A stretch of 64,000 bases of DNA from Pseudomonas sp. stari2 (GTDB taxonomy: Bacteria; Pseudomonadota; Gammaproteobacteria; Pseudomonadales; Pseudomonadaceae): contig NZ_CP099760.1 of assembly GCF_040760005.1 (NCBI RefSeq), positions 2,227,501-2,291,500 of the forward strand, in the 5' to 3' direction. Made by a program: the position numbers and the translations under genes. The stretch's first letter is position 1, and every line of letters begins with the position of its first letter. Shown here piece after piece: positions 47,212-57,469 of the stretch. The notes below the pieces were generated by a model. It had not been told where the DNA came from and searched no databases. It was given only the letters and a program-made list of their open reading frames with translations.

Positions 47212-47751
47212 TTACTTGTCCAGGTCTTCCGCGCCTTGCAGCGGTTCGTCACCGAGCAGCAGATCCTTGTCATGGCTGACCACTTCTTCCTCGAACATGC
47301 GCCACACCTGGTCACCTTGCGATCCGAGCAACTCAACAAAACGACGGCCTTCAACCTTGTCGTTCACCTGGCCAATGTAACGACCCTGCTCGGTTTCACT
47401 GCGGGTCAGGACAATCTTGCGATCCTTGTCTGGCTGGGTCGGCGAGATAAGGTTCAGTTCCAGGGTTTTCGGCTGGCTGTCGCCGCTCAGGCGCAGGTCG
47501 ACTTCCCCGGTGATGTCGTCCAGATGAACGTTGGCGCGCATCTTCAGGTTCTGCGCCAGCAGTTCGCGATCCAGCGAGCGGTTGATGCCCTTGCCCGCCT
47601 CGTAGTAGTTGTCGTTGACCAGATTGTCCGGGTTGTTCACCGCAATGGTCACCATGGACAGCGTCAGGGTCACCGAGCAAGCGAGGATCCCGATGATGAT
47701 CCACGGCCAGAGATGCTTGTACCAAGGGCTTGCGGCGTTTGCTGCGGGCAT
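47212..47751 (-). CDS. ccoH: CcoH, cbb3 oxidase assembly protein
   Basis: This 179-residue FixH-type protein has one N-terminal membrane helix (WIIIGILACSVTLTLSMV) and a periplasmic domain with DNYYEAGKGIN and LNLISPTQPDKDR. CcoH stabilises the oxidase complex. It lies 11 bases after ccoG. The start MPAANAAS at 47751 agrees with the family; the frame starts 15 bases earlier. Confidence 0.9.
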   Translation of the reverse strand: MPAANAASPWYKHLWPWIIIGILACSVTLTLSMVTIAVNNPDNLVNDNYYEAGKGINRSLDRELLAQNLKMRANVHLDDITGEVDLRLSGDSQPKTLELNLISPTQPDKDRKIVLTRSETEQGRYIGQVNDKVEGRRFVELLGSQGDQVWRMFEEEVVSHDKDLLLGDEPLQGAEDLDK

Positions 47752-47762
47752 GTTCAGTTCTC

Positions 47763-49181
47763 TCAACGATTTTGTGGGCCGATGAACCGGCTCTTGGCTT
47801 CTACGTGGACGCTGTCGTCATCGGCATCCTTGAGGATGAATTTTACCTCGTTGGTGCTCGACGGCAGTTGTTCGGGCGCGCTCGACAACTCGACCGGCAT
47901 GTTGAAGATTTCCCCGGCCGGTACCTTGATCTCGCGCTTGCCTTGCAGGCGCAGATCCGGCAGCCCGGCGGCTTCCAGCAAGTAGGTGTGGTCGCGCTGA
48001 TCCTTGTTCATGATCTTCAGGCTGTAGACGTTTTCGATCCGGCCTTCCGCGTTTTCACGGTACAGCACGCGGTCCTTGCTGACATCGAAACCCACCAGCG
48101 AACGCATGAAGAATGCCGTCACCAAGAGACTGATCATCGCCAGCAGCACCACGGCATAGCCGATCAGGCGTGGACGCAGTTTATGGGTCTTCTGGCCGGA
48201 CAGGTTGTGTTCGGTGGTGTAGCTGATCAGCCCGCGCGGGTAATCCATCTTGTCCATGATGCTGTCGCAGGCGTCGATGCAGGCGGCGCAACCGATGCAC
48301 TCGATCTGCAGGCCATCGCGAATGTCGATGCCGGTCGGGCAGACCTGGACGCACATGGTGCAATCGATGCAGTCGCCCAGGCCCTGAGCCTTGTAGTCGA
48401 CGCCTTTCTTGCGCGGGCCACGGCTTTCGCCGCGACGCGGATCATAGGAAACGATCAGGGTGTCCTTGTCGAACATCACGCTCTGGAAGCGCGCATACGG
48501 GCACATGTAGATGCATACCTGCTCACGCAACCAACCGGCGTTGCCGTACGTGGCGAGGGTGAAGAAACCGACCCAGAAATACGACCAGCCATCGGCCTGG
48601 CCTGTGAAGAAGTCGAACACCAGTTCACGGATCGGCGAGAAGTAGCCGACGAAGGTCATGCCGGTGACGAAACCGATCAGCAGCCACATGGCGTGCTTGG
48701 CGAACTTGCGCAGGAACTTGTTGGCACTCATTGGCGCCTTGTCGAGCTTGATGCGCTGGTTGCGGTCGCCTTCGGTGACCTTCTCGCACCACATGAAAAT
48801 CCACGTCCACACGCTTTGCGGGCAGGTGTAGCCACACCAGACCCGGCCGGCATACACCGTGATGAAGAACAGGCCGAACGCGGCAATGATCAGCAGGCCC
48901 GAAAGCAGAATGAAATCCTGTGGCCAGAACGTGGCGCCGAAAATGAAGAACTTGCGCTCCGGCAGGTTCCACCACACGGCCTGGTGGCCGCCCCAGTTCA
49001 ACCACACCGTACCGAAATACAGCAGGAACAGTGCCGTGCCGCCCATCATCCGCAGATTGCGGAACAGGCCGGTGAAAGCACGGGTGTAGATTTTTTCTCG
49101 AGAGGCGTAAAGGTCAACGCTGTTGTTCGCGTTCTTGTTGGGGGGCGTGACGTCGTGTACCGGAATCTGATTACTCATCAT
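47763..49181 (-). CDS. ccoG: CcoG (FixG/RdxA), ferredoxin-like assembly protein
   Basis: This 472-residue protein has several membrane helices, the CGYTCPQSVW and MCPYARFQ motifs and two [4Fe-4S] sites (CIDCTMCVQVCP and CIGCAACIDACD). CcoG reduces copper for delivery to the oxidase. It is the first gene of ccoG-H-I-S-(TauE), and a near-perfect Anr box lies 164 bases before its start. Confidence 0.95.
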   Translation of the reverse strand: MMSNQIPVHDVTPPNKNANNSVDLYASREKIYTRAFTGLFRNLRMMGGTALFLLYFGTVWLNWGGHQAVWWNLPERKFFIFGATFWPQDFILLSGLLIIAAFGLFFITVYAGRVWCGYTCPQSVWTWIFMWCEKVTEGDRNQRIKLDKAPMSANKFLRKFAKHAMWLLIGFVTGMTFVGYFSPIRELVFDFFTGQADGWSYFWVGFFTLATYGNAGWLREQVCIYMCPYARFQSVMFDKDTLIVSYDPRRGESRGPRKKGVDYKAQGLGDCIDCTMCVQVCPTGIDIRDGLQIECIGCAACIDACDSIMDKMDYPRGLISYTTEHNLSGQKTHKLRPRLIGYAVVLLAMISLLVTAFFMRSLVGFDVSKDRVLYRENAEGRIENVYSLKIMNKDQRDHTYLLEAAGLPDLRLQGKREIKVPAGEIFNMPVELSSAPEQLPSSTNEVKFILKDADDDSVHVEAKSRFIGPQNR

Positions 49182-49344
49182 TGCATCCCACGGCAGTGGA
49201 AAAATGCCTCGGTCGATACGTGCCGGCCGGGGTCAGAAAGGGTGTTGCAGTGGCGCAATGATACGCCTGTGATGCCGACGAACGGGTGCGACCTTTGGTC
49301 GCGTTGGGGAAAAATCTTGAATGGTGTAGCGAATGTCGCAAAGC

Positions 49345-49358
49345 ATGATGCAGATCAA
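49345..49358 (-). promoter_or_regulatory. Anr-like box upstream of ccoG
   Basis: The minus strand reads TTGAT-CTGC-ATCAT, nine of ten consensus bases. It lies 164 bases before the ccoG start, which suits a promoter with a short leader. The gap 49182-49761 holds no gene; the rest of it shows only the ccoP1 terminator. Confidence 0.65.
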
Positions 49359-49705
49359 TTGACTATAGACGATCTCTGATCCTGCTTTCGCGAACGGCTC
49401 CCCGGATTGTGCCGACGTCACGTCAGCTTTCCACCACCAAGACTGTCCAGCCTGCTGTTTTGATTCTTCCCGGTACGTTCGACGGATTTCGTGTCGTCGT
49501 TGTGGTCTTTTGCTGGCGTATCTCCAACATCCCGATAGCCATAAGTGAAATCATCACGGGGCTGCACACAGTCGTGATCGGATTCTCGCATCGGTTTTCG
49601 TCCTTGAAATGAGTAGGTCGTTTGTCAGGCAGAGGAGCAAGCTACAGGGCACATCATTGATCGTCCATCGAGCATTCGTCTCAAATCATGAAGTGGCTGG
49701 AATGC
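49359..49705. other. Gap between cco1 operon and ccoG promoter
   Basis: I see no supported gene or RNA in this stretch. A 67-codon open frame on the plus strand (49409-49612) has no ribosome site and no similarity that I recognise. Confidence 0.5.
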
Positions 49706-49746
49706 AAAACGGCCCCGCCAGTTTTCACTGACGGGGCCGTTTTTTG
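49706..49746. terminator. ccoP1 terminator
   Basis: ACGGCCCCG/CGGGGCCGT stem around a 14-base loop is flanked by A-rich sequence on the left and six T on the right. In the minus direction it follows ccoP1 (stop at 49762) with an AACGG/TTTT context; it can act both ways. Confidence 0.85.
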
Positions 49747-49761
49747 CTTCAAGCGTCGGCC

Positions 49762-50745
49762 TTACTGAGCCTCGGCTTCCGGTGCTTTTTCACCATGGGA
49801 CAGGCTGTAAACATACGCTGCCAACAAGTGAACCTTGTCGTTGCCTTGCAGTTGTTCCTGAGCAGGCATCTGGCCCTGACGGCCGTAACGGATGGTCTGC
49901 TGCAGTTGCGCGAAGCTCGAACCGTAGATGAACGCGGCCGGGTGGGTCAGGTTAGGGGCGCCCATTGCCGGGGTGCCTTTGCCTTCCGGACCGTGGCAGG
50001 CCACGCAGTTGGCCGCAAACAGTTTCTGGCCGTTGGCCGGATCTGCCTTGGTGCCTTCCGGCAGCTTGCGACCATCGAGGTTGGTCAGCACGAACGCAGC
50101 CACGTCGGCCACGCCTTGCTCACCGATCACTTCCGCCCAGGCCGGCATTACCGCGTGACGACCGCCCATGATGGTGGTCTTGATGGTTTCCGGCTCGCCG
50201 CCCCAGCGCCAGTCGGCGTCGGTCAGGTTAGGGAAACCATAAGCGCCCTTGGCGTCGGAGCCGTGGCAGACCGAGCAGTTGGAGGCGAACAGGCGGCCAC
50301 CCATCTTCAGGGCTTGCGGATCCTTCGCCACTTCCTCGATCGGCATGGCCGCGAACTTGGCGAAGATCGGACCGAACTTGGCGTCCGAGCGAGCCATTTC
50401 CTTTTCCCACTCGTGCACGCCGGTCCAGCCGGTCTGGCCGTTGGCGAACGGGGTCTGCTTTTCGTTATCGAGGTAGTTGTAGCCCGGCAGCAGACCTTTC
50501 CAGCTGCCCAGGCCCGGGTACAGCACCAGATAACCCAGGGCGAACACGATGGTGCCCACGAACAGCATGAACCACCATTTCGGCAGCGGGTTGTCGTACT
50601 CCTCGATCCCGTCGAAGGAGTGGCCGACCGTCTCGTCGGTCTGCTCGGTGCGCTGGCCCTTGCGGGTCGACAGCAACAGCCAGGTCAGGGAAAAGATCGT
50701 ACCGAGACTGAGGACTGTGACGTACAGACTCCAGAATGTAGTCAT
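49762..50745 (-). CDS. ccoP1: CcoP1, cbb3 oxidase diheme cytochrome c
   Basis: This 327-residue subunit has two N-terminal membrane helices and two heme sites, CSVCHG and CVACHG. It passes electrons into the CcoN active site. NPLPKWW near residue 50 is the family mark. It overlaps ccoQ1 by 4 bases. This is the first of two cbb3 sets; by gene order it corresponds to the P. aeruginosa cco1 set. Confidence 0.95.
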   Translation of the reverse strand: MTTFWSLYVTVLSLGTIFSLTWLLLSTRKGQRTEQTDETVGHSFDGIEEYDNPLPKWWFMLFVGTIVFALGYLVLYPGLGSWKGLLPGYNYLDNEKQTPFANGQTGWTGVHEWEKEMARSDAKFGPIFAKFAAMPIEEVAKDPQALKMGGRLFASNCSVCHGSDAKGAYGFPNLTDADWRWGGEPETIKTTIMGGRHAVMPAWAEVIGEQGVADVAAFVLTNLDGRKLPEGTKADPANGQKLFAANCVACHGPEGKGTPAMGAPNLTHPAAFIYGSSFAQLQQTIRYGRQGQMPAQEQLQGNDKVHLLAAYVYSLSHGEKAPEAEAQ

Positions 50746-50927
50746 TCTTTGTTACTCCTAGAAGCTTGCTCGACGTGCTTGATGGCTTCGGGATCATCCG
50801 CGAAGGGCAGCAAGGTCGCGTCTTCAAACTCCGACTTGCGCTTGGGGCTGAACACCCACAACGCCAGGCCGATGAAGGCAACCATCACGACAACGGTGCC
50901 CAGGCCTCGAATCATCCCGATATCCAT
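50742..50927 (-). CDS. ccoQ1: CcoQ1, small cbb3 subunit
   Basis: This 61-residue protein starts [14 protein letters not shown], with one membrane helix and VFSPKRK after it. CcoQ proteins stabilise the oxidase. The gene lies 6 bases after ccoO1 and its end overlaps the ccoP1 start by 4 bases. Confidence 0.9.
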   Translation of the reverse strand: MDIGMIRGLGTVVVMVAFIGLALWVFSPKRKSEFEDATLLPFADDPEAIKHVEQASRSNKE

Positions 50928-50933
50928 TAAGAA

Positions 50934-51542
50934 TCACCGTTTGCTTTTGATGATGGTGCCCAGGCCTTGCAGATAGGCCACCAGCGCGTCCATTTCGGTT
51001 TTACCCTTCACAGCGTCTTTTGCACCGGCAATGTCTTCGTCGGTGTAAGGGACGCCGAGCGTGCGCAACACTTCCATTTTCTTGGCCGTGTCTTTGCCGT
51101 CGAGCTTGTTTTCCACGAGGAACGGGTAAGCCGGCATTTTCGATTCAGGCACGACGTTGCGCGGGTTGTACAAGTGCGCACGCTGCCAGTCATCGGAGTA
51201 ACGACCGCCGACACGGGCCAGGTCAGGGCCGGTACGTTTGGAACCCCACAGGAACGGGTGATCCCAGACGCTTTCACCAGCGACCGAGTAGTGGCCGTAG
51301 CGTTCGGTTTCGGCACGGAACGGACGGATCATCTGCGAGTGGCAGCCGACACAGCCGTTGGCGATGTAAACGTCGCGGCCTTCCAGTTCAAGGGCGGTAC
51401 GCGGCTTCATGCCTTCGACCGGCTTGTTGGTGACGTCCTGGAAAAACAGCGGAACGATTTGGGTCAGGCCACCGACGCTGACGGCGATGACCATGAAGAA
51501 GGCCAGCAGGCCAATATTCTTCTCGACAGCTTCATGCTTCAT
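50934..51542 (-). CDS. ccoO1: CcoO1, cbb3 oxidase monoheme cytochrome c
   Basis: This 202-residue subunit has one N-terminal helix and one heme site CVGCHSQ, with [16 protein letters not shown] following it. It sits beside CcoN in the complex. The start overlaps the ccoN1 stop by one base. Nearly identical in layout to CcoO2. Confidence 0.95.
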   Translation of the reverse strand: MKHEAVEKNIGLLAFFMVIAVSVGGLTQIVPLFFQDVTNKPVEGMKPRTALELEGRDVYIANGCVGCHSQMIRPFRAETERYGHYSVAGESVWDHPFLWGSKRTGPDLARVGGRYSDDWQRAHLYNPRNVVPESKMPAYPFLVENKLDGKDTAKKMEVLRTLGVPYTDEDIAGAKDAVKGKTEMDALVAYLQGLGTIIKSKR

Positions 51543-52984
51543 CAGTGAGCTCCAACTACGGCGATCTTGGCGGCGGCTTCAGCTTCAGCCGGGTCCGAGG
51601 CGCGAACGGTGCGCCACACGTTGTAGGCCATCAACAGCATGCCGCTGGCGAAGAACGCACCGCCCAGGGCACGGACGATGTAGCCAGGGTGGCTGGCCTG
51701 CAGCGCTTCGACGAACGAGTAGGTGAGGGTGCCGTCGTCGTTGATTGCACGCCACATCAGGCCTTGAGTGATGCCGTTTACCCACATCGAAGCGATGTAC
51801 AGCACGGTGCCGATGGTCGCGAGCCAGAAGTGCGCGTTGATCAGACCCACGCTGTGCATCTGCGCGCGGCCGAACAGTTTCGGGATCATGTGGTAGATCG
51901 CGCCGATCGAGATCATTGCCACCCAGCCGAGCGCGCCGGCGTGTACGTGGCCGATGGTCCAGTCGGTGTAGTGCGAGAGCGAGTTGACGGTCTTGATCGC
52001 CATCATCGGACCTTCGAAGGTCGACATGCCGTAGAACGCCAGGGAGACCACGAGGAAGCGCAGGATCGGGTCAGTGCGCAGCTTATGCCAGGCGCCCGAC
52101 AGGGTCATCATGCCGTTGATCATGCCGCCCCAGCTTGGTGCCAGCAGAATGATCGACATCGCCATGCCCAGCGATTGCGCCCAGTCCGGCAGAGCGGTGT
52201 AGTGCAGGTGGTGCGGGCCGGCCCAGATGTACAGGGTGATCAGTGCCCAGAAGTGCACGATCGACAGGCGATAGGAGTAGATCGGACGTTCGGCCTGTTT
52301 CGGCACGAAGTAGTACATCATCCCCAGGAAGCCGGTGGTCAGGAAGAAACCCACGGCGTTGTGGCCGTACCACCACTGGATCATCGCGTCGGTCGCACCG
52401 GCGTAGGCCGAGTAGGACTTGAAGAAGCTGACAGGCAGAGAGGCGTGGTTGACGATGTGCAGCATCGCGGTCACGACGATGAACGCGCCGTAGAACCAGT
52501 TACCGACGTAGATGTGTTTGGTCTTGCGCTTGGTGATGGTGCCGAAGAACACCAGACCGTAGGTGACCCAGACAATGGCCAGCAGAATGGCGAGAGGCCA
52601 CTCCAGCTCCGCGTATTCCTTGGTGGTGGTGTAACCCAGCGGCAAGGTAATGATCGCGCCGACGATGACCGCTTGCCATCCCCAGAAGGTGAAGGCCGCG
52701 AGGCTGTCGGAAATCAGTCGCGTCTGGCAGGTTCGCTGCACGACATAGTAGGAAGTGGCAAACAGTGCACAACCACCGAAGGCGAAAATCACCAGGTTTG
52801 TGTGCAACGGGCGCAGGCGTCCAAAGCTCGTCCACGGCAGACCGAAGTTCAACTCCGGCCAGACCAGTTGCGAGGCAATGAAGACACCGAGCCCCATGCC
52901 AAGGATCCCCCAGACCACCGTCATGATGGCGAACTGGCGGACTACCTTATAGTTATAAGCAGTCGGACTGATTGCTGTGCTCAT
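51542..52984 (-). CDS. ccoN1: CcoN1, cbb3 oxidase catalytic subunit
   Basis: This 480-residue heme-copper oxidase subunit I has twelve helices and the heme/copper histidines in [24 protein letters not shown] and the HVHAGALGW segment. It reduces oxygen to water with very high affinity. It starts the ccoN1O1Q1P1 operon. Upstream there is only a weak Anr-like site, which agrees with the known mainly constitutive use of the cco1 set in P. aeruginosa. Confidence 0.95.
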   Translation of the reverse strand: MSTAISPTAYNYKVVRQFAIMTVVWGILGMGLGVFIASQLVWPELNFGLPWTSFGRLRPLHTNLVIFAFGGCALFATSYYVVQRTCQTRLISDSLAAFTFWGWQAVIVGAIITLPLGYTTTKEYAELEWPLAILLAIVWVTYGLVFFGTITKRKTKHIYVGNWFYGAFIVVTAMLHIVNHASLPVSFFKSYSAYAGATDAMIQWWYGHNAVGFFLTTGFLGMMYYFVPKQAERPIYSYRLSIVHFWALITLYIWAGPHHLHYTALPDWAQSLGMAMSIILLAPSWGGMINGMMTLSGAWHKLRTDPILRFLVVSLAFYGMSTFEGPMMAIKTVNSLSHYTDWTIGHVHAGALGWVAMISIGAIYHMIPKLFGRAQMHSVGLINAHFWLATIGTVLYIASMWVNGITQGLMWRAINDDGTLTYSFVEALQASHPGYIVRALGGAFFASGMLLMAYNVWRTVRASDPAEAEAAAKIAVVGAH

Positions 52985-53425
52985 TCTAAGGTTCCACGGT
53001 TTGGGTGTTTTATTAGGATTAAAATCGGCCGCAAGTATGTAGAAAGCAGGGGGTCAATGCAACGCGCCATGACCTGGGTCAATGCTTTCCAACGCTGATT
53101 CTGCGGCCTTTCCATGCGCCGCGTAAGGACAAAATTGCCCTCGGGCAAAATGTCGCAGCGGACGAAAAAAGCGAGGGGTCCCGGTCGGATGTAACGGGGT
53201 GTGTTCGAACGCTCGGTTCGGGTGACGGACGGTAATCGGCACGACAGCCGGTATCTACCGGCCTTTGCGGCCATGTCACTCAGCCGATTCGTTCAACGCC
53301 TCGCTCAGGGTCGACCTGGAACCGGCACGGGCCAGTCCGCATCGAGCAAGCGTAGACCCGAATCCGGGTAACCGAAAGGAGAGGGTGTGAAGGGGTGCGA
53401 CAATGCGTCGCAAAGAGGCTGGAAA
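52985..53425. other. cco1 promoter region / gap between cco operons
   Basis: No gene is seen here. On the minus strand TTGAC-CCAG-GTCAT (53082-53069) is a degenerate Anr-like site 85 bases before ccoN1. GCATTGACCC occurs twice there, at 53085-53076 and 53060-53051, 25 bases apart. The rest shows nothing I can support. Confidence 0.5.
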
Positions 53426-53450
53426 CTGCCGCACTGGAAACGTGCGGCAG
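53426..53450 (-). terminator. ccoP2 3' hairpin
   Basis: CTGCCGCAC and GTGCGGCAG pair around TGGAAAC, 19 bases after the ccoP2 stop. Only a short T-run (TTTCC) follows in the minus direction, so termination strength is uncertain. Confidence 0.6.
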
Positions 53451-53468
53451 TGTTGTACTCAATGATTA

Positions 53469-54419
53469 CTATTTTTTGTCTTCTGTAATCAGTTTTTCTG
53501 TATTCAATCCATGGCTTAAGCTGTACACATAAGCGGCAAGCAATTGCACTTTATCGTTGCCCAGCAGCTCGTTCTGAGCCGGCATGTGACCCTGACGACC
53601 ATGGCGAATGGTCTGCTCAAGCTGGGTCAGGCTGGTGCCATAGATAAATCCGGCCGGGTGCGTCAGATTCGGCGCACCCATGGCTTCAGTGCCCTGGCCG
53701 GTTGCCCCATGACAGGCTACACACATGGTGCTGAACGTTTGCTGTCCCGCTTGCAGGTCGGCCTTGTTGTCCGCCGGCAGTGGCAGCCCGGCCAGTTCGT
53801 GACGCACGTAAGCCGCAACGTTTTTCACGCCAACCTCACCGAGTGACTCGCCCCAGGCCGGCATCGCCGCGATCCGGCCACCCATGATGGTGGTCTTGAT
53901 CGTCTCGGCACTGCCGCCCCAGCGCCAGTCCTGGTCGGCGAGGTTAGGGAAACCGAACGCGCCTTTGGCATCCGAGCCGTGGCACACCGAGCAGTTGGAG
54001 GCGAACAGACGGCCACCCATTTTCAGCGCCTGCGGATCCTTCGCCACTTCTTCCACCGGCATGGCGGCGAATTTGGCGAAGATCGGCCCGAACTTGGCGT
54101 CGGCCTTGCTCATTTCCTTTTCCCACTCGTGGACGCCGGTCCAGCCGTCCTCGTAGCCGGGCAGGATGCCTTTCCAGTTGCCCAGGCCCGGGTAAAGGAT
54201 CAGATAGCCCACGGAAAACACCAGCGTGCCGGCGAACAGCATGAACCACCACTGCGGCAGCGGGTTGTCGTACTCCTCGATGCCGTCGAAGCTGTGGCCC
54301 ATGGTCTGGTCGACGCTGCCCTTGGTCTCGCCCCGACGAGTGCCGACCAGCAGCCAGGTCAGGCCGATCAGGCTGCCGATGGTCAGTACGCAGATCCACG
54401 TACTCCAGAAGGTGGTCAT
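53469..54419 (-). CDS. ccoP2: CcoP2, cbb3 oxidase diheme cytochrome c
   Basis: This 316-residue subunit has two membrane helices and heme sites CSVCHG and CVACHG. It is very close to CcoP1 but lacks about 10 residues in the [12 protein letters not shown] loop (here GYEDGWTG). It overlaps ccoQ2 by 4 bases. It is the last gene of the second cbb3 operon. Confidence 0.94.
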   Translation of the reverse strand: MTTFWSTWICVLTIGSLIGLTWLLVGTRRGETKGSVDQTMGHSFDGIEEYDNPLPQWWFMLFAGTLVFSVGYLILYPGLGNWKGILPGYEDGWTGVHEWEKEMSKADAKFGPIFAKFAAMPVEEVAKDPQALKMGGRLFASNCSVCHGSDAKGAFGFPNLADQDWRWGGSAETIKTTIMGGRIAAMPAWGESLGEVGVKNVAAYVRHELAGLPLPADNKADLQAGQQTFSTMCVACHGATGQGTEAMGAPNLTHPAGFIYGTSLTQLEQTIRHGRQGHMPAQNELLGNDKVQLLAAYVYSLSHGLNTEKLITEDKK

Positions 54420-54613
54420 GGCCGGGTACTCCTTGTTTCAGATGCTTGGGTTGGGTCGGGTTGCGGCTCGTCGGCAAACGGCAGCAGGCGCGCTTCGGCG
54501 AATTCCGGCGTGCGCTTGCGGTTGAACACCCACAGGGTCAGGCCGACGAAGGCCACGAACACCACGACCGTGCCGAGGCCGCGAATCAGCCCCGCGCTCA
54601 TTTCTAAGGCCAT
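54416..54613 (-). CDS. ccoQ2: CcoQ2, small cbb3 subunit
   Basis: This 65-residue protein shows [15 protein letters not shown] and [15 protein letters not shown], like CcoQ1. I chose the ATG at 54613 (MALEMSAG), preceded by AGAGGTGA. A shorter form from MSAGLIRG (54601) is possible. The gene lies 5 bases after ccoO2. Confidence 0.85.
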   Translation of the reverse strand: MALEMSAGLIRGLGTVVVFVAFVGLTLWVFNRKRTPEFAEARLLPFADEPQPDPTQASETRSTRP

Positions 54614-54618
54614 CTCGA

Positions 54619-55227
54619 TCACCTCTTGCTCTTGATCGCAGTGCCAAGCACTTGCAGGTAGGAGACGAGGGCGTCCATTTCGGTCTTGCCCTTGAGGCTG
54701 GCCACCGCACCGCTGATGTCGTCGTCGGTGTACGGCACGCCGAGGGTGCGCATGACCTTGAGCTTGGTTTCGGTGTGGCTGCTGTTGACCGGTTGGGTAA
54801 CCAGCCACGGGTAGGCCGGCATTTTCGATTCCGGTACGACGTTGCGCGGGTTGTACAAGTGCGCACGGTGCCAGTCATCCGAGTAGCGCGCGCCAACGCG
54901 GGCCAGGTCCGGACCGGTACGCTTGGAACCCCACAGGAACGGGTGATCCCAGACGCTTTCACCGGCCACCGAGTAGTGGCCGTAGCGTTCGGTCTCGGCG
55001 CGGAACGGCCGGATCATCTGCGAGTGGCAACCCACGCAGCCTTCGCGGATGTAGATGTCGCGGCCTTCCAGTTGCAGCGCGGTATAGGGCTTCATGCCTT
55101 CCACCGGTTTGTTGGTCACGTCCTGGAAGAACAGCGGGACGATCTGGGTCAGGCCGCCGATGCTCACGGCAAACACCATCAGCAGCATCAGCAGGCCGAC
55201 GTTCTTTTCAATCGTTTCGTGTTTCAT
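54619..55227 (-). CDS. ccoO2: CcoO2, cbb3 oxidase monoheme cytochrome c
   Basis: This 202-residue subunit has one N-terminal helix and heme site CVGCHSQ. It is nearly the same as CcoO1 across the core, differing most in the last third. The start MKHETIEKN matches CcoO1 and follows AGGAGT. It lies 10 bases after ccoN2. Confidence 0.95.
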   Translation of the reverse strand: MKHETIEKNVGLLMLLMVFAVSIGGLTQIVPLFFQDVTNKPVEGMKPYTALQLEGRDIYIREGCVGCHSQMIRPFRAETERYGHYSVAGESVWDHPFLWGSKRTGPDLARVGARYSDDWHRAHLYNPRNVVPESKMPAYPWLVTQPVNSSHTETKLKVMRTLGVPYTDDDISGAVASLKGKTEMDALVSYLQVLGTAIKSKR

Positions 55228-55237
55228 GGCGGACTCC

Positions 55238-56662
55238 TCAGGCCATCTGCGCGGCAGCAACGACGTCAGCAGGCTGCGAGGCCCGCACGGTGCGCCAGGT
55301 GTTGTAAGCCATCAGGAACATGCCGCTGAGGAAGATCGCCCCGCCAATCAGCCGCACGACGAAGCCTGGGTGGCTGGCCACCAGGGTTTCGACGAAGGAG
55401 TAGGTCAGCGTGCCGTCCTCGTTCACCGCACGCCACATCAGGCCCTGGGCGATGCCGTTGACCCACATCGAGGCGATGTAGAGCACGGTGCCGATGGTCG
55501 CGAGCCAGAAGTGCGCGTTGATCAGGCCGATGCTGTGCATCTGCTCTTTGCCGAACACTTTCGGGATCATGTGGTACAGCGCGCCGATCGAGATCATCGC
55601 CACCCAGCCGAGCGCGCCGGCGTGTACGTGGCCGATGGTCCAGTCGGTGTAGTGGGAGAGAGCGTTCACCGTCTTGATCGCCATCATCGGACCTTCGAAG
55701 GTCGACATGCCGTAGAACGCCAGCGACACCACCAGGAAGCGCAGGATCGGGTCGCTGCGCAACTTATGCCAGGCGCCCGACAGGGTCATCATCCCGTTGA
55801 TCATGCCGCCCCAGCTCGGCGCCAGCAGAATCAGCGACATCACCATGCCCAGCGACTGCGCCCAGTCCGGCAGCGCGGTGTAGTGCAAGTGGTGCGGACC
55901 GGCCCAGATGTACAGGGTGATCAGCGCCCAGAAGTGCACGATCGACAGGCGATACGAATACACCGGACGTTCGGCCTGTTTCGGCACGAAGTAGTACATC
56001 ATCCCGAGGAACCCGGCGGTGAGGAAAAAGCCCACGGCGTTGTGGCCGTACCACCATTGCACCATCGCATCGGTTGCACCGGCGTACACCGAGTAGGACT
56101 TGGTGAAGCTCACCGGCAACTCAAGGTTGTTGACGATGTGCAGGATCGCCACGGTGATGATGAACGCGCCGAAAAACCAGTTGCCCACATAAATGTGCTT
56201 GGTCTTGCGCTGCATGATCGTGCCGAAGAACACGATGGCGTAGGCGACCCAGACGATGGTGATCAGGATGTCGATCGGCCATTCCAGTTCGGCGTATTCC
56301 TTGGAACTGGTGTAACCCAGCGGCAAGCTGATGGCCGCCAATAGAATCACAAGCTGCCAGCCCCAGAAGCAGAAGGCCGCAATTTTCGGCGCAAACAATT
56401 GCGTCTGGCAGGTGCGCTGCACCGAGTAGAACGAACTGGCGAACAAGGCACAGCCACCGAACGCGAAGATCACCGCGTTGGTGTGCAACGGGCGCAGGCG
56501 TCCGAAGCTGGTCCACGGCAGGTTGAAGTTGAGTTCGGGCCAGACCAATTGAGCCGCGAGAAAAACCCCGAGGCCCATGCCGACGATGCCCCACACCACC
56601 GTCATAATGGCGAATTGGCGGACCACCTTGTAGTTGTAGGCGGTACTGATAGAAGTGTTCAT
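55238..56662 (-). CDS. ccoN2: CcoN2, cbb3 oxidase catalytic subunit
   Basis: This 474-residue subunit I carries the same histidine motifs as CcoN1 ([24 protein letters not shown]). It starts the second operon ccoN2O2Q2P2. A near-perfect Anr box lies 121 bases before the start, so low-oxygen induction is expected, as known for the cco2 set of P. aeruginosa. In P. aeruginosa the two CcoN paralogs differ in expression rather than catalysis. Confidence 0.95.
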   Translation of the reverse strand: MNTSISTAYNYKVVRQFAIMTVVWGIVGMGLGVFLAAQLVWPELNFNLPWTSFGRLRPLHTNAVIFAFGGCALFASSFYSVQRTCQTQLFAPKIAAFCFWGWQLVILLAAISLPLGYTSSKEYAELEWPIDILITIVWVAYAIVFFGTIMQRKTKHIYVGNWFFGAFIITVAILHIVNNLELPVSFTKSYSVYAGATDAMVQWWYGHNAVGFFLTAGFLGMMYYFVPKQAERPVYSYRLSIVHFWALITLYIWAGPHHLHYTALPDWAQSLGMVMSLILLAPSWGGMINGMMTLSGAWHKLRSDPILRFLVVSLAFYGMSTFEGPMMAIKTVNALSHYTDWTIGHVHAGALGWVAMISIGALYHMIPKVFGKEQMHSIGLINAHFWLATIGTVLYIASMWVNGIAQGLMWRAVNEDGTLTYSFVETLVASHPGFVVRLIGGAIFLSGMFLMAYNTWRTVRASQPADVVAAAQMA

Positions 56663-56757
56663 GGTTCCCCATCCACGGTTCAGCCGAAGTGAGCGCGCGC
56701 AGAAAACGCCGCGAATCCTTCGCCTGGAGTTATAGGCAGACTAAAAGCGAGGCAAGC

Positions 56758-57435
56758 ATGGACAAACAGCACAAGGCCAGTATTGACGGGGATCAATGGG
56801 CGCAGTGCCTGCGGGATCATGGGTGGCTTTGGGATGCGGCTGTTGGTGAGGCTTCGGCGACGCTCATCCTCGCGCATGGGGCGGGGGCACCGATGGACAG
56901 TGAGTGGATGACGGATGTGGCTGGGCGCCTTGCTGGGCTTGGGGTGAATGTGTTGCGGTTTGAGTTTCCTTATATGGCGCAGCGGCGGGTTGATGGCAGC
57001 AAACGTCCGCCGAATCCGGCGCCGAAGTTGCTCGAATGTTGGCGCGAGGTTTATGGCTTGGTGCGACTTCATGTCGCTGGGGTTTTGGCGGTTGGCGGGA
57101 AGTCGATGGGGGGGCGGATGGCCAGTCTCCTGGCGGACGAGTTGGGTGCGGATGCGCTGGTATGTCTGGGGTATCCGTTTTATGCGGTTGGTAAACCTGA
57201 GAAACCGCGGGTCGAACATCTGGCTTCTTTGCGGACTCGGACGTTGATTGTTCAAGGCGAGCGGGATGCGCTTGGCAATCGGGACGCTGTTGAGGCTTAC
57301 GATTTATCACCGAGTATTGAGGTGTTTTGGTTGGCTTCTGGGGATCATGATTTGAAGCCGCTCAAGGTTTCCGGGTTTACGCATGAGCAGCATTTGGCTT
57401 CGGCGGCGGAGAAGGTTGCCGGGTTTCTTTGTTGA
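56758..57435 (+). CDS. Alpha/beta hydrolase, KANL3/Tex30-like
   Basis: This 225-residue protein has the fold marks AHGAGAPMDS, a nucleophile elbow GKSMGGRMAS and LIVQGERDALG with a likely acid aspartate, then GDHDLKP with the catalytic histidine. No substrate is known. The start at 56758 (MDKQHKA) was chosen because the frame upstream lies in the ccoN2 promoter region, though the frame does stay open. Codons use T and G at the third base far more than neighbours, e.g. GGT and TTT runs, so it may have come by transfer. It is divergent from ccoN2. Confidence 0.78.
   Translation: MDKQHKASIDGDQWAQCLRDHGWLWDAAVGEASATLILAHGAGAPMDSEWMTDVAGRLAGLGVNVLRFEFPYMAQRRVDGSKRPPNPAPKLLECWREVYGLVRLHVAGVLAVGGKSMGGRMASLLADELGADALVCLGYPFYAVGKPEKPRVEHLASLRTRTLIVQGERDALGNRDAVEAYDLSPSIEVFWLASGDHDLKPLKVSGFTHEQHLASAAEKVAGFLC
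56783..56796 (-). promoter_or_regulatory. Anr box of ccoN2, inside the divergent gene
   Basis: The minus strand reads TTGAT-CCCC-GTCAA, nine of ten consensus bases, centred about 127 bases before ccoN2. It is embedded in codons 9-13 of the divergent hydrolase gene, encoding IDGDQ, so the two overlap. Confidence 0.75.
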
Positions 57436-57469
57436 GGCTTTCTGGGGGGGCATATCCGTTGCTGCGGTA

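Noticed and set aside
46282..47985. 567-codon open frame opposite ccoI, ccoH and ccoG
   Set aside because: Antisense to three assigned genes, with low-complexity composition.
49409..49612. 67-codon plus-strand frame before ccoG
   Set aside because: No ribosome site, no family, and it overlaps nothing that needs it; treated as chance.
56689..56757. Longer start for the hydrolase at 56689
   Set aside because: The extra 23 residues are basic and lie in the ccoN2 promoter region; the start at 56758 gives a normal N-terminus.
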